A DNA stretch of 64,000 nucleotides, from NCBI RefSeq assembly GCF_009389715.1, contig NW_024067740.1, positions 620,001 through 684,000 on the forward strand, written 5' to 3'. Shown here piece after piece: positions 38,015 to 48,397 of the stretch. This stretch comes from Phoenix dactylifera. Lineage: Eukaryota > Streptophyta > Magnoliopsida > Arecales > Arecaceae. Position numbers and translations under genes: made by a program. Numbering within the stretch: the stretch's first letter is position 1; each line of letters opens with the position of its first letter. The notes beneath the pieces were generated by a model. The model was given only the letters and a program-made list of their open reading frames with translations, made no database searches and had not been told where the DNA came from.

Positions 38015-39150
38015 TGTTGCTGGAAATTGGACCCGGGGGCGGCCGCGAACCGAGGAGGAGGAGCTCCGGCGAACACTGGCGGACGGCGACCCGTCGACGA
38101 GCGGCGTCCTCCGGGGGACCTGCAAGAAAGCCGGTGGCCGGGCTTTTCCGGCGCCGGCCCTCCGATGCCTAAGTCAGAGGGGGGCTTAATTTTGGAGAAG
38201 GAAAGGGACCGCATTTTCAGTCCGAAAAATCCCCTTGGGAGGAAGAAGCCCCCTTTTTTTAGAGGGAGAAGCCCCCCTTTTATAGGGAGAGTGGCAGGGT
38301 TACCTGTGATGTGACTGGGCGAATTAATGGGTTACCGTCACGATTGGACGTGGGCGTGTGAAGTAATGAGTTGCCGTGGATGGCCCGTTCCCATCATGGG
38401 AGGAGATGGCGCGTAGCCAGAGCTTGCTTGTGGCGCGCAGTGCAGTACATTCTTGGGAATGGTGAGGCGTTGACAGTCGTAGCAGGGTATGGTTCCTGAT
38501 TAATATGTCGTGGCGTGGCCGACAAGTAAAGCATGGTGCGGTGAGGCTGCTGCAGGGGATGGCCGCAGCATATAGACGACGAGGTCGGCCTTCTGAGGTC
38601 AGCTCAGCCCTTTGGTCTCGGCCTGCTGTGCTCGGCCTTCTGTGCTCGGCCTGCTGTGCTCGGCAACATGGATGAGCTCGGCAGCCTTCTGAGCTCGGCT
38701 TGCATGAGCTCGGCTCGGCCTGCTGTGCTCGGCCTTCTGGCCTTAGCCTTCTGAGCTCGGCAGCCTGGATGAGCTCGGCAGCCTTCTGTGCTCGGCGGCC
38801 TGGATGAGCTCGGCCTTCTGGGCCTTAGCCTTCTGAGCTCGGCAGCCTGGATGAGCTCGGCAGCCTTCTGTGCTCGGCCTGCTGTGCTCGGCCTTCTGAG
38901 CTCGGCAGCCTTCTGTGCTCGGCCTTCTGGCCTTAGCCTTCTGAGCTCGGCAGCCTGGATGAGCTCGGCAGCCTTTTGTGCTCGGCGGCCTGGATGAGCT
39001 CGGCCTTCTGCGCTCGGCAGCCTGGATGAGCTCGGCAGCCTTCTGAGCTCGGCCTGCATGATGAGCTCGGCCTGCATGGGGAGCTCAGGCTTGTTATCAG
39101 ATTTGGGTGCTTTAATTGTACGTGTGGGGTGGTCTATTTTTCCCCCAACA
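38015..39150 (-). repeat. LTR of copy 2 (left, 3' LTR in element sense)
   Basis: It starts TGTTGCTGGAAATTGGACCC and ends CCCCCAACA. The TATA box on - is at about 38278-38284 (TTTTATA on +). A minisatellite of CTCGGC-CTTCTG and CTCGGCAGCC-TGGATGAG units fills 38585-39085. Confidence 0.92.
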
Positions 39151-39519
39151 CTACCCCCGACTTCCGAGTTCGAGCTGCTCTTTGGCTCGGACGAAGGAAG
39201 TAGTCCAGTCGTTGATCATCCTGTGATATAGCCAAATATATATGGAGATGTGCGTGCCAAGTAGGGTGTACCTCTCATGCAGTTGGAGTCAAGTGCCATG
39301 AGCCTTTTTTTATTGTCGGAGTCGAGCGTCTCACGCCGAGGTCGGCAGCTTTGCTCCTCGACTAACTTTTGTGGACGCTCTTTTGTTCGGGGTCCGCTTT
39401 CTAGGGACGCCGGCACAATAGGAGAAATAGCTGCCATTGGAGATCTGTGTGGGCGTTGCTTTGTTGTTATCCACGAACATTTTGGGGGTGTTTTGTTGTC
39501 AATCACGAACGTTTTGGGG

Positions 39520-40196
39520 GGCCGCGAAGGTACTACCCCGTCATCCCGAGGTCGAGGGAGCTCGGGCTCACTGTCGACTCGTCGGGGCATCTCGACCTTA
39601 GTCGAGGAGGCGCTACGGGAGGCCGCGAAGGTACTACCCCGTTGTTGGTGTTGAGCGCCACGGAGGGCCGCGAAGGTACTACCCCGTCTTCCCGAAGTGT
39701 CGAGGGGTCTGGGCACGCACTGTCGACACTCGGGGCATCTCGACCTTAGTCGAGGAGGCGCTACGGGGGGCCGCGAAGGTACTACCCCGTTGTTGGTGTT
39801 GAGCGCCACGGAGGGCCGCGAAGGTACTACCCCATCTTCCCGAAGTGTCGAGGGGTCTGGGCACGCACTGTCGACACTCGGGGCATCTCGACCTTAGTCG
39901 AGGAGGCGTTACGGGGGGCCGCGAAGGTACTACCCCGTTGTTGGTGTTGAGCACCACGGAGGGCCGCGAAGGTACTACCCCGTCTTCCCGAAGTGTCGAG
40001 GGGTCTGGGCACGCACTGTCGACACTCGGGGCATCTCGACCTTAGTCGAGGAGGCGCTACGGGGGGCCGCGAAGGTACTACCCCGTTGTTGGTGTTGAGC
40101 GCCACGGAGGGCCGCGAAGGTACTACCCCGTCTTCTCGAAGTGTCGAGGGGTCTGGGCACGCACTGTCGACACTCGGGGCATCCCGAACTTAGTCG
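39520..40196. repeat. 148-bp tandem repeat array in copy 2
   Basis: About four and a half units. Each contains GGCCGCGAAGGTACTACCCC twice and GTGTCGAGGGGTCTGGGCAC once. Positions of the latter (39697, 39845, 39993, 40141) fix the 148-bp period. The array is absent from copy 1. Confidence 0.92.
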
Positions 40197-40302
40197 GGGC
40201 ATCATTGGAGATACATACAGGAGATGGACTTTGTTGGCGATCGTGCACCCTTATTCGGAGCGAGGCGACGTTGGAGATAGGGATACCCGTAGGTCGTTTT
40301 TT

Positions 40303-40405
40303 GGATTCTCCGACCTGAAAATAGATGAAATATTGAAATTATTTGAAGCCAAAGTGGCATCCCGTACCTTTTGGAGATATTTTGATGGCTCTCGAGCTTC
40401 GAAGT
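40303..40405 (-). pseudogene. Remnant of pol RNase H region in copy 2
   Basis: On - it reads FEAREPSKYLQKVRDATL followed by IFRSEN, matching the long copy's FEARDPTMQKYLQKVRDL and IARSEN. The same fragment is present in copy 1. Confidence 0.72.
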
Positions 40406-40841
40406 CCCTGAGGACTTGGCTCAACACCGGCCTTCTTTGGCTCAATTTTCTGGGAGGTGTTCTGCGCTTGGGCTTCTGAGCTCGGCAGCCTGCTGAGCTC
40501 GGCCTTCTGAGCTCGACTTGCATGAGCTCGGCTCGGCCTTCTGAGCTCGGCTCGGCCTGCATGAGCTCGGCTCGGGTTTCGGTGATGGCAACGCTCTGAA
40601 GGAGAGCAACGTCGTGGGCGCCGTCCTGAGGACTTACGCCCGTGAGGAGGGAGTACATGCTGGTTTCTTGCTGCCGGAAGACAGAAGACTTGGAAGGATA
40701 ATAGGATCTAATGGGGTTGTACCCTTTGCCACAGAGGCTCACAATCCCATTTTAAAGCTCCATAACTCCTTCTCCAGACCTCAGCTTTTATTTCTATTTT
40801 CCTCCAACTCGTTGACGTGAGACTTGGGCTACTACTTCTCA

Positions 40842-41147
40842 CTAGTTGCCCCCACATACGTCGTTGCAGCGGGAGCCATGCCTGATTCGAGATGGCTCGG
40901 GAGAAAGTTTCTTCCTCTGCTTAATATGAACCCGTGGAGGCGGCACAGGAGGGGCCTCCACTTGTTGCAGGCTTTGGGCTGCAATGGCTAGCGCTTGGAC
41001 TTGCTGCACTAGCGCGTCGAAGTGCTCGGGTTGGACTTGTGGAACTTGATCTACCGGAGATCTTGGTGGTAAATTCTGGACTGAGCGTTCGGGACTTGGA
41101 GCATGATGCCAAGAGGCATTAAAGACTCCTCTGCTCCTTAGTTTCAT
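40842..41147 (-). pseudogene. Remnant of gag 5' end in copy 2
   Basis: ATG at 41147 on -. The first ~65 codons match the long copy's gag start (KLRSRG, SPERSVQN, PEHFDALVQQVQALA). The frame then runs into unrelated sequence after RVHIK. It shows that the Tat gag here normally reads through the point where the long copy has a stop. Confidence 0.75.
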
Positions 41148-41180
41148 GGCCGCAACTCGGGCCCTTCCTCTAGTGCCAAC

Positions 41181-42332
41181 TGTTGCTGGAAATTGGACCC
41201 GGGGGCGGCCGCGAACCGAGAAGGAGGAGCTCCGGCGAACACTGGCGGACGGCGACCCGTCGACGAGCGGCGTCCTCCGGGGGACCTGCAAGAAAGCCGG
41301 TGGCCGGGCTTTTCCGGCGCCGGCCCTTCGATGCCTAAGTCAGAGGGGGGCTTAATTTTGGAGAAGGAGAGGGACCGCATTTTCAGTCCGAAAAATCCCC
41401 TTGGGAGGAAGAAGCCCCCTTTTTTTAGAGGGAGAAGCTCCCCTTTTATAGGGAGAGTGGCAGGGTTACCTGTGATGTGACTGGGCGAATTAATGGGTTA
41501 CCGTCACGATTGGACGTGGGCGTGTGAAGTAATGAGTTGCCGTGGATGGCCCGTTCCCATCATGGGAGGAGATGGCGCGTAGCCAGAGTTTGCTTGTGGC
41601 GCGCAGTGCAGTACATTCTTGGGAATGGTGAGGCGTTGACAGTCGTAGCAGGGTATGGTTCCTGATTAATATGTCGTGGCGTGGCCGGCAAGTAAAGCAT
41701 GGTGCGGTGAGGCTGCTGCAGGGGATGGCCGCAGCATATAGACGACGAGGTCGGCCTTCTGAGGTCAGCTCAGCCCTTTGGTCTCGGCCTGCTGTGCTCG
41801 GCCTTCTGTGCTCGGCCTGCTGTGCTCGGCAACATGGATGAGCTCGGCAGCCTTCTGAGCTCGGCTTTCATGAGCTCGGCTCGGCCTGCTGTGCTCGGCC
41901 TTCTGGCCTTAGCCTTCTGAGCTCGGCAGCCTTCTATGCTCGGCGGCCTGGATGAGCTCGGCCTTCTGGGCCTTAGCCTTCTGAGCTCGGCAGCCTGGAT
42001 GAGCTCGGCAGCCTTCTGTGCTCGGCCTGCTGTGCTCGGCCTTCTTAGCTCGGCAGCCTTCTGTGCTCGGCCTTCTGGCCTTAGCCTTCTGAGCTCGGCA
42101 GCCTGGATGAGTTCGGCAGCCTTCTGTACTCGGCGGCCTGGATGAGCTCGGCCTTCTGGGCCTTAGCCTTCTGAGCTCGGCAGCCTGGATGAGCTCGGCA
42201 GCCTTCTGAGCTCGGTTCGGTCTTCTGAGCTCGACCTGCATGATGAGCTCGGCCTGCATGGGGAGTTCAGGCTTGTTGTCAGATTTGGGTGCTTTAATTG
42301 TACGTGTGGGATGGTCTATTTTTTTTCCAACA
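41181..42332 (-). repeat. LTR of copy 2 (right, 5' LTR in element sense)
   Basis: It starts TGTTGCTGGAAATTGGACCC and ends CCAACA. The - strand TATA box is at about 41450-41460. The primer-binding-site-like segment lies just left of 41181, read on - as TTGGCACTAGAGGAAGGGC. Confidence 0.92.
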
Positions 42333-42337
42333 CTATC

Positions 42338-43672
42338 TAATGTACATCACCGTCCCTTATGATGAAAAGGAAAATGGGAAACATCTAGAGCTGCCTCGCC
42401 ACCCACTACGTGATGTTATCAATTTTTATGCTCCTTTTTTTTCTTTCATTTGCTGTTTTTTTGAAGTTGTATTTTTTTTTTTTTTAAAAAAGTCTGCCTA
42501 ACGTACGCTTCTGCACGTTGATGAGCTCCAGATCCTTTTCCTCTCTTGGCGGGAACGTTTTCAGCGGGCGGGAGCAAATGTGGGTCTTGCCCAGTTGGCC
42601 GTCTCGAGCCGGTCGCCACTTTCTCATTCGATTTCACCCCGTCCCAGTTTGGTCTGAGAATAAGGAAAAGACGAATAGTAAAAAAAAAAAAAAATCAGAT
42701 CTATAAAAATAATTGTATTATAAGTTATATCAATTTGTAAATAAAAATATATTTTTAATATCTCTTGAATGATAAAAATTGTGTATAAAATTGGCTATAT
42801 ATATATATATATATAAGAAGAAAAAAAAGGAAAGAAGAGAGGATCTGTCGAATCATTTTATGTCCCCTGTTGGTGCATCCCACGCCGGTGGGCCACAGGG
42901 CAGGCTTGCTCCCGATTCTCCGTCCCTCGATCGCAATGCCAGTAACCCTTCCGTGGGACGATCACATGGGATATCATGTAGCCGGCCTCACCGGGACACC
43001 GACACCCTGACAAGCCTGGCCATTCTCATAAAAAGAAGACCCAGCCCAGCACAGCAAGTAACAAAGAAAACGCGTTGAACCTGATGTGCTGGCTCCCACT
43101 AGGATGTATACGAGTCGGAACGCGGATGTCCCACTCCTCCTTACTTAACCCTCGTGACTGACAGAAGCCCCGACCGAGGGGACCCGGACGGACCTAATCT
43201 CAAACCCACGCTCGAGTGAGATCGATCGTACTTCGTCTCTTTTTTCTCTCCTTCCTGCAGCTTACCGGCAAGCAAAAAGAAAGCGCCTTCCAAATCCAAG
43301 ACCCGACGCGGGGGTTCGGATGATCTTTTGCGAACCAAAAATATGTTTTCGACGAATAATAAGGGAAGCGCGGCACCAGTGACCACCGACCAGTGTCCCC
43401 GGGACAGCAGATAAATAACAATATTAATATTAGTCAGTAGACGACGGGTGATAGAGAGAGACGGAAGGCAATGGTACTTTTGAATATCTGTATATATATA
43501 TAAAACCAGAGGGAAGGCGGATATCCCCATACGCGATCTGGTCACCACCCCGAACCCCGCATCGTCGTCATCTTTTTTTTTTCTTCTTTTCTTTCACTCC
43601 TCTCTCTGTCATATCATCATTCATGTGAGCCTGTCCCTTCCTTCTCGTCTCAGATCTAGAGCTGGTTGGTTC
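42338..43672 (+). promoter_or_regulatory. Upstream region of the LRX gene
   Basis: No gene is recognised. It holds T- and A-runs (42472-42490, 42680-42693) and a TA microsatellite (42796-42814). The segment about 43490-43670 is the likely promoter and leader (TATATATATAAAACC at about 43491-43505, then a CT-rich leader). Confidence 0.5.
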
Positions 43673-45730
43673 ATGGGCACGGGCATGGATCCGTCGGCCC
43701 GCGCGTTCCTCCTCCTCCTGCTCCTGCTTCTGTGCTGCCCCTTCTCCTTCCCTCCGGCGGCCGAGGCCGCTGATGGCTCCGCTGGAGGCCCCATCGTGGT
43801 CGATCCGGGGCTCAGGTTCGCCAACCCGCGCCTCCGGCAGGCCTACATTGCTCTGCAGACGTGGAAGCGGACGGCCATCTACTCCGACCCCCAGAACCTG
43901 ACCGGCAACTGGGTCGGTCCCAACGTGTGCTCCTACTTCGGCGTCTTCTGCGCCCCCTCCCCCGCCGACCCCTCCCTCACCGTCGTCGCCGGAGTCGACC
44001 TCAACCACGCCGACATCGCCGGGTACCTGCCCCCCGAGCTCGGCCTTCTCACCGATCTCGCCCTCCTCCACCTTAACTCCAATCGCTTCTGCGGCGTCGT
44101 CCCGTCCACCCTCCAACTCCTCCGCCTCCTCCACGAGCTCGACCTCAGCAACAACCGCTTCGTGGGGATGTTCCCGGACGTCCTTCTCGCCCTGCCCTCC
44201 CTCCGCTACCTGGACCTCCGCTTCAACGAGTTCGAGGGCTCCATCCCCCCGGCGCTCTTCGACCGTCCCCTCGACGCCATCTTCCTCAACTCTAACCGCC
44301 TCCGCCACGACATCCCCGCCAACTTTGGCTCCTCCCCGGCCTCCGTGGTGGTGCTGGCCAACAACGACCTCGGCGGCTGCATTCCCTCCAGCATCGGCAG
44401 GATGGCAGCCACCCTCAACGAGATCATCCTCCTCAACGACAACCTCTCCGGCTGCATCCCCCCCGAGGTCGGCCTCCTCCGCCACCTCACCGTCTTCGAC
44501 GTCAGCTTCAACCACCTCCAGGGCCCCCTCCCGGGTTCCCTCGCCGCCATGGCCAGTCTCGAGCAGCTCGACGTCGCGCGCAACCGCCTCACAGGCTCCA
44601 TCCCCGCCGGCGTCTGCCAGCTCCCCAGGCTCCAGAACTTCACCTACTCTTATAACTACTTCACGTCACAGCCACCCCAGTGCCCCGCCGCCGGCGCCGG
44701 CGGCAAGGTGCGGCTCGACGCCAAGAAGAACTGCATTCCGGGCCTGCCGGACCAGCGCTCCCCTAAGGAGTGCTCCTCCGAGGCCGCGCGCCCCTTCGAC
44801 TGCACCAAGTCCAAGTGCTGGGCTGGGGGCAAGAGCCCAGCCCCCACTTATTCGTTCCCGCCGCCGCCGCAGGAAAGGTTCATCAGCAGGAGGCGCCCCG
44901 CCCCGCCGCCGCCGGCTCCCCTCGCGGGCCCGCGCCCGCACAGGGGCTACAACAAGAGCACACCGCCTCCGCCACCACCACCACCACCACCCAAGTCCGA
45001 GTCGTCGCCTTCCCACGCATCTCACTCCCCACCTCCGCCGCCGCCACCACCTGAGTCCCAGTCGTCGCCATCCACGAAAGCCCACCCGCCTCCTCCTTCC
45101 CATTCGCCACCTCTGCTGCCTCCTTACTCCCCTGAACCATCGCCACCGAGTTACCATGCTTCGCCACCACCGCCAGCTTCTACATCATCGCCGCTGCTGC
45201 CACCTCCGCCTCCGCCTGGCTGCGAGTTTGCAAAGCGTCCTCCCACCCCCGTGTTGCCATCTCCACCGCCCCCGGATCAGTACCTTCCAGCACCTCCCGT
45301 CGGGCCTCCAACGACCCCTCCTCATCCGCCCCCACCGTCGTCTGATCGTCCAAGCCCATCGACAGCTCCACCGCTGCATCAGACTCGCAACCCGCCTCCG
45401 CCACCGCCCGTCCGTCAATTTTCACCCCTACCACCGCCCCCGTCCATTCATGGATCCCCGGCGCATCCAGAAGACCACCCTTCTCCTCCTCCACCGGTTC
45501 CACGGGCAGCGCCTGCTTCTCCACCAAGCTACGGAGCAGGTCATCCGACACCGCCCCCGCCCGTCCATCCATCTCCAGAACCACCTCGACATCACCTGCC
45601 GCCACCCCAAGGTATGCCGTGGCAATCTCCGCCGCCGCCGACATCAGGGTGCGGCGGGAACGTGCCTTTACCTCCCGTGGTAGGGGTATCCTATGCATCT
45701 CCTCCACCGCCGGCGATACCCTACTACTGA
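43673..45730 (+). CDS. Leucine-rich repeat extensin (LRX) cell-wall protein
   Basis: A single exon of 685 residues, as is usual for LRX genes. Residues 1 to about 32 are a signal peptide with a long Leu run. The N-terminal block contains AYIALQTWKRTAIYSDP, NWVGPNVCSYFGVFC and VAGVDLNHADIAGYLPPELG, and about ten LRRs follow to about residue 345. A Cys-rich hinge (CIPGLPDQRSPKEC, PFDCTKSKCW) leads to a Pro-rich tail (about 395-685). The tail has long Pro runs but few canonical Ser-Pro4 repeats and few Tyr cross-link motifs. LRX proteins anchor in the wall and bind RALF peptides through the LRR. The ATG at 43673 was chosen because it gives the signal peptide; 43685 is a second in-frame ATG. Confidence 0.95.
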   Translation: MGTGMDPSARAFLLLLLLLLCCPFSFPPAAEAADGSAGGPIVVDPGLRFANPRLRQAYIALQTWKRTAIYSDPQNLTGNWVGPNVCSYFGVFCAPSPADPSLTVVAGVDLNHADIAGYLPPELGLLTDLALLHLNSNRFCGVVPSTLQLLRLLHELDLSNNRFVGMFPDVLLALPSLRYLDLRFNEFEGSIPPALFDRPLDAIFLNSNRLRHDIPANFGSSPASVVVLANNDLGGCIPSSIGRMAATLNEIILLNDNLSGCIPPEVGLLRHLTVFDVSFNHLQGPLPGSLAAMASLEQLDVARNRLTGSIPAGVCQLPRLQNFTYSYNYFTSQPPQCPAAGAGGKVRLDAKKNCIPGLPDQRSPKECSSEAARPFDCTKSKCWAGGKSPAPTYSFPPPPQERFISRRRPAPPPPAPLAGPRPHRGYNKSTPPPPPPPPPPKSESSPSHASHSPPPPPPPPESQSSPSTKAHPPPPSHSPPLLPPYSPEPSPPSYHASPPPPASTSSPLLPPPPPPGCEFAKRPPTPVLPSPPPPDQYLPAPPVGPPTTPPHPPPPSSDRPSPSTAPPLHQTRNPPPPPPVRQFSPLPPPPSIHGSPAHPEDHPSPPPPVPRAAPASPPSYGAGHPTPPPPVHPSPEPPRHHLPPPQGMPWQSPPPPTSGCGGNVPLPPVVGVSYASPPPPAIPYY

Positions 45731-46601
45731 TCTTCTTAAGTTGGTCGCAGCGCGCTTTCTCTGCTCGTTTCTTTAATTTCATCGTCAGCGATCTTTACGG
45801 CTAAAATATTCTTTGCTTTTTTGTTATCTTTCTTGCCCCCCCTCCGTATCTATAAAATCTGTTTTGGTAGGGGTTGCTTCCTCTGTAATGAATCTCGGCG
45901 AAGTCCTGGTGCTCTAATAGGGTTTTTAATATGCTTCGGTTTCTCTTCTCTGGATTCAATAACTCAACAATTAATAGCTAAATGATGCATCTAAATAAAT
46001 CTATTGGTTCAATTATAAGATATTTAATTATTTGTTTGGCATCAAAAAAATAAGTAATGTAAAAATTTTATTGCCCAAACTCTAGTTCGATCCATCCGTG
46101 ACTAAACATTTGGGAACTTTGAATGGTGAAAAATATATATATGGAGTTTATAGCCTACTAAAAATTTCCATATCGTAATAATATATATTTTAAAAATAAT
46201 AATAAAATATTATTGAAATCAATATGAATATCATAAAATTTTGATTTGACTATCATAGATGCTCAACATAAATAATTTGTATATATACAATCAAATATTG
46301 ATGATAACACTCACTCTGATATATTATGTCTAATAAGTTTTTTGGCGGTGATTTCTGTAGCTTATCTTTAAATCTTTCTGCAATCTTGGCTGGGTCCAAG
46401 ACTCAATCGCTCTCCAAATTTGGTTGTATTTTTCTTCCGTTATGGGGCAATTAAATTTTTCGTGTACAAGACAATTGATCAGTGTCACATTTTTTTGTCT
46501 ATAATAAGGCAATCTATAAGTACTATATTTCTAATTTGTAATGAGACAATCGATAGTAACGAAATTATCTTAAAATCGACACAATCGACACATGTTCATA
46601 T
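45731..46601. other. AT-rich 3' flank of the LRX gene
   Basis: No gene is recognised. The right part (about 46400-46600) has diffuse CAATCGATA / GGCAATC-type motifs that recur beyond the far end of the retrotransposon (59300-59400), so the pre-insertion site was probably repetitive. Confidence 0.45.
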
Positions 46602-46606
46602 CAATT

Positions 46607-47857
46607 TGTTGCTGGAAATTGGACCCGGGGGCCGCCGCGAAGCCAGGGGAGGAGGAGCTCCGCCGCCTGAGAGGGCGGACGGCGGGGCGCCGGCCGGCCG
46701 CGTCCTCCGCTGGGGCGTGGAAGAGAGCAAAGAGGGCTGGTGCGTCCAGTCCTGTCCTGTCCTGCAAAAAAGCCGGTGGCCGGGCTCTCCGGCGCCGACC
46801 CTCCGATGCTTAAGTCAGAGGGGGAATATGTGGAGAGAGCAGGCAGGAGAGCATTTGGATAAGATAAAGAAGATGAAGAGGATGATGTCCTCAATTGTGT
46901 CTGTGCTGTTTGCTTCTTTTCACCCGGTCCAGGAGGGTTCTCTCCGGGGGTCCCCCATTCCCTTCTCCCAGGTTTCCTTTTATAGAAGGGGATTACGTTA
47001 CCTGGGAGGTGGCAGGGGAATTTGTCTCTTTTCATCATAATTGGGCACGATTTGGCCCATTAATGGCGTAGTGGAGAACGGGACCGAATCAGACCGGAAC
47101 CAGGGAGTTGTCACGGTCGATCGGACCTGTTGGAGTGGTTGAACCGCCGGCCGTGATGGGCCTGGGGTCCGTGGATGGTAAGTGCATTTATTACCGAATG
47201 AACCGACGGTCAGGGAGAGCCATACGCTTTGATGGTTCAGTGATCCGGAGATTGTCTTGAGCCGTGTTCATTAAATGACTGAGCGCATCGGAGACTTGAG
47301 GAGGTCTCATGCATTAATGGCAGGTCGTGCCAAATACCTGCGGAGATCTTATGCCTTGACGGCTTGGAGATAGCGGCAGGTTGTAGTGGAGTTGTCAAGT
47401 CCCTCAGGGGGTTAGGTAGGAGTTGAACATCTGGTCAAGGCAATCGGCTCGGCAGGGGTGCCGAGCCGAGCTGGTCGCCCAATGGGGCGCCCTGTGGCGG
47501 GGTCGCTTCTAATGCTCCTGGTCGGCGCCCTTTGGTCGAGCGCCTTCTAGCCGAGCGCCTTTATTTCGCGTGCTTTCCTCTGGTCAGCGCCTTCTAATCG
47601 AGCGCTTTTCTGGTCGGCGTCCTCTGGTCGGCTCTTTTAGCCGAGCATCCCTACTTGGTCGTTGGTTGGTCCGAGCGCCTCTCGGCGCTCCGGTCGGCAC
47701 TCTTGGGCCGAGCATCTTTTCAGATCGGCGCTCTCTAGCCGAGCACCCCTCTGGTTGGTGCTCTTTGGTTGGCACTCTTCGGCCGAGCGCCTTTTCGGTC
47801 GGCGCTTTTTGGCCGAGCGCCTCCGTGGCGGTATGACTTGGAGTTTTTCCCCCAACA
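46607..47857 (-). repeat. 3' LTR of the long element
   Basis: 1251 bp, TGTTGCTGG to CCCAACA on +. The - strand TATA box is near 46978-46984. Its minisatellite (about 47510-47825) uses GGTCG-GCGC-CTTC and GCCGAGCGCC units instead of the CTCGGCCTTCTG units of copies 1 and 2, so it belongs to a different LTR subfamily with shared ends. Confidence 0.9.
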
Positions 47858-47873
47858 CTACCCCCCGACTTCC
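47858..47873 (-). other. Polypurine tract of the long element
   Basis: On - it reads GGAAGTCGGGGGGTAG directly before the LTR start TGTTGGGGG. The same position in copies 1 and 2 has related purine-rich sequence. Confidence 0.65.
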
Positions 47874-48245
47874 GAGTTCCAGTTGGCTACCAGCTGGAGC
47901 GCGGGAAGTAGCCTTGGTTGGGTCATTTCGGGTTCCGAAAATTTTAATTTACTGCGCGTTTTGAATTATCGGAAGCTTCGAGGTGCCTTTAATAGGTGGC
48001 GTCTCTTCTTTCCCGAAAAGCCTCATTATTGGGGCACCTTTCGCGAAGCGTCCTCGCGTCGTGGGCTCATGATGGGGCCACACGATCTTCGATTGCGGAC
48101 GCCTTTCCGCACGATCCGATGGGGCGCTTCAATGTTCGAAGCGCTGGCTCTAATTAAATGCGTCGTTCTGTCTTTTAGACCGACACGTGTTATCATCTAA
48201 TCGGGACACATCGTTTTCTTTGCTGATCCGGGCCATTGGGGAGGT

Positions 48246-48254
48246 CTATATAAA
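48246..48254 (+). promoter_or_regulatory. TATA box of the antisense gene
   Basis: CTATATAAA on + lies about 145 bp before the ATG at 48398, with a CT-rich leader between them. This supports transcription opposite to gag-pol. Confidence 0.6.
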
Positions 48255-48397
48255 CCCTCCCCTGGCCTTCCGTCCTCTTTCTTATTGCCTTCTGCTTCCA
48301 GCTTTCCTTCTTCCAGTCTTCCTCAGACCGAAGTCCCTTTTCTCCGGCATCTTCCTCAGGTCCCCCTTCTTTTTTAATTTCTTTTTTTTTTTTTGCA

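Larger units (their letters stand above)
38015..42332 (-). mobile_element. Non-autonomous Tat-type Ty3/gypsy element (LARD-like), copy 2
   Basis: LTRs at 38015-39150 and 41181-42332 flank a 2.03-kb interior. The target duplication CTATC lies at 38010-38014 and 42333-42337. The LTRs are nearly identical apart from the number of minisatellite units, suggesting a young insertion. The interior holds a purine-rich tract next to the left LTR (read on -), a 148-bp tandem array, a pol RNase H fragment, and a gag 5' fragment ending in non-coding sequence. There is no complete gag-pol. Confidence 0.92.

Noticed and set aside
38604..39077. Repetitive frames of the EGRAQKAELRRPSS type (also near 1533-1899, 641-910 and 41909-42259)
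   Set aside because: These are translations of the LTR minisatellite, not genes.
43568..44515. 315-codon minus-strand frame opposite the LRX gene
   Set aside because: It is a shadow of GC-rich third positions in the LRX gene, low-complexity Glu/Val/Gly with no motif.
44325..45683. 452-codon frame shifted within the LRX gene
   Set aside because: It is an out-of-frame reading of the Pro-rich coding sequence.
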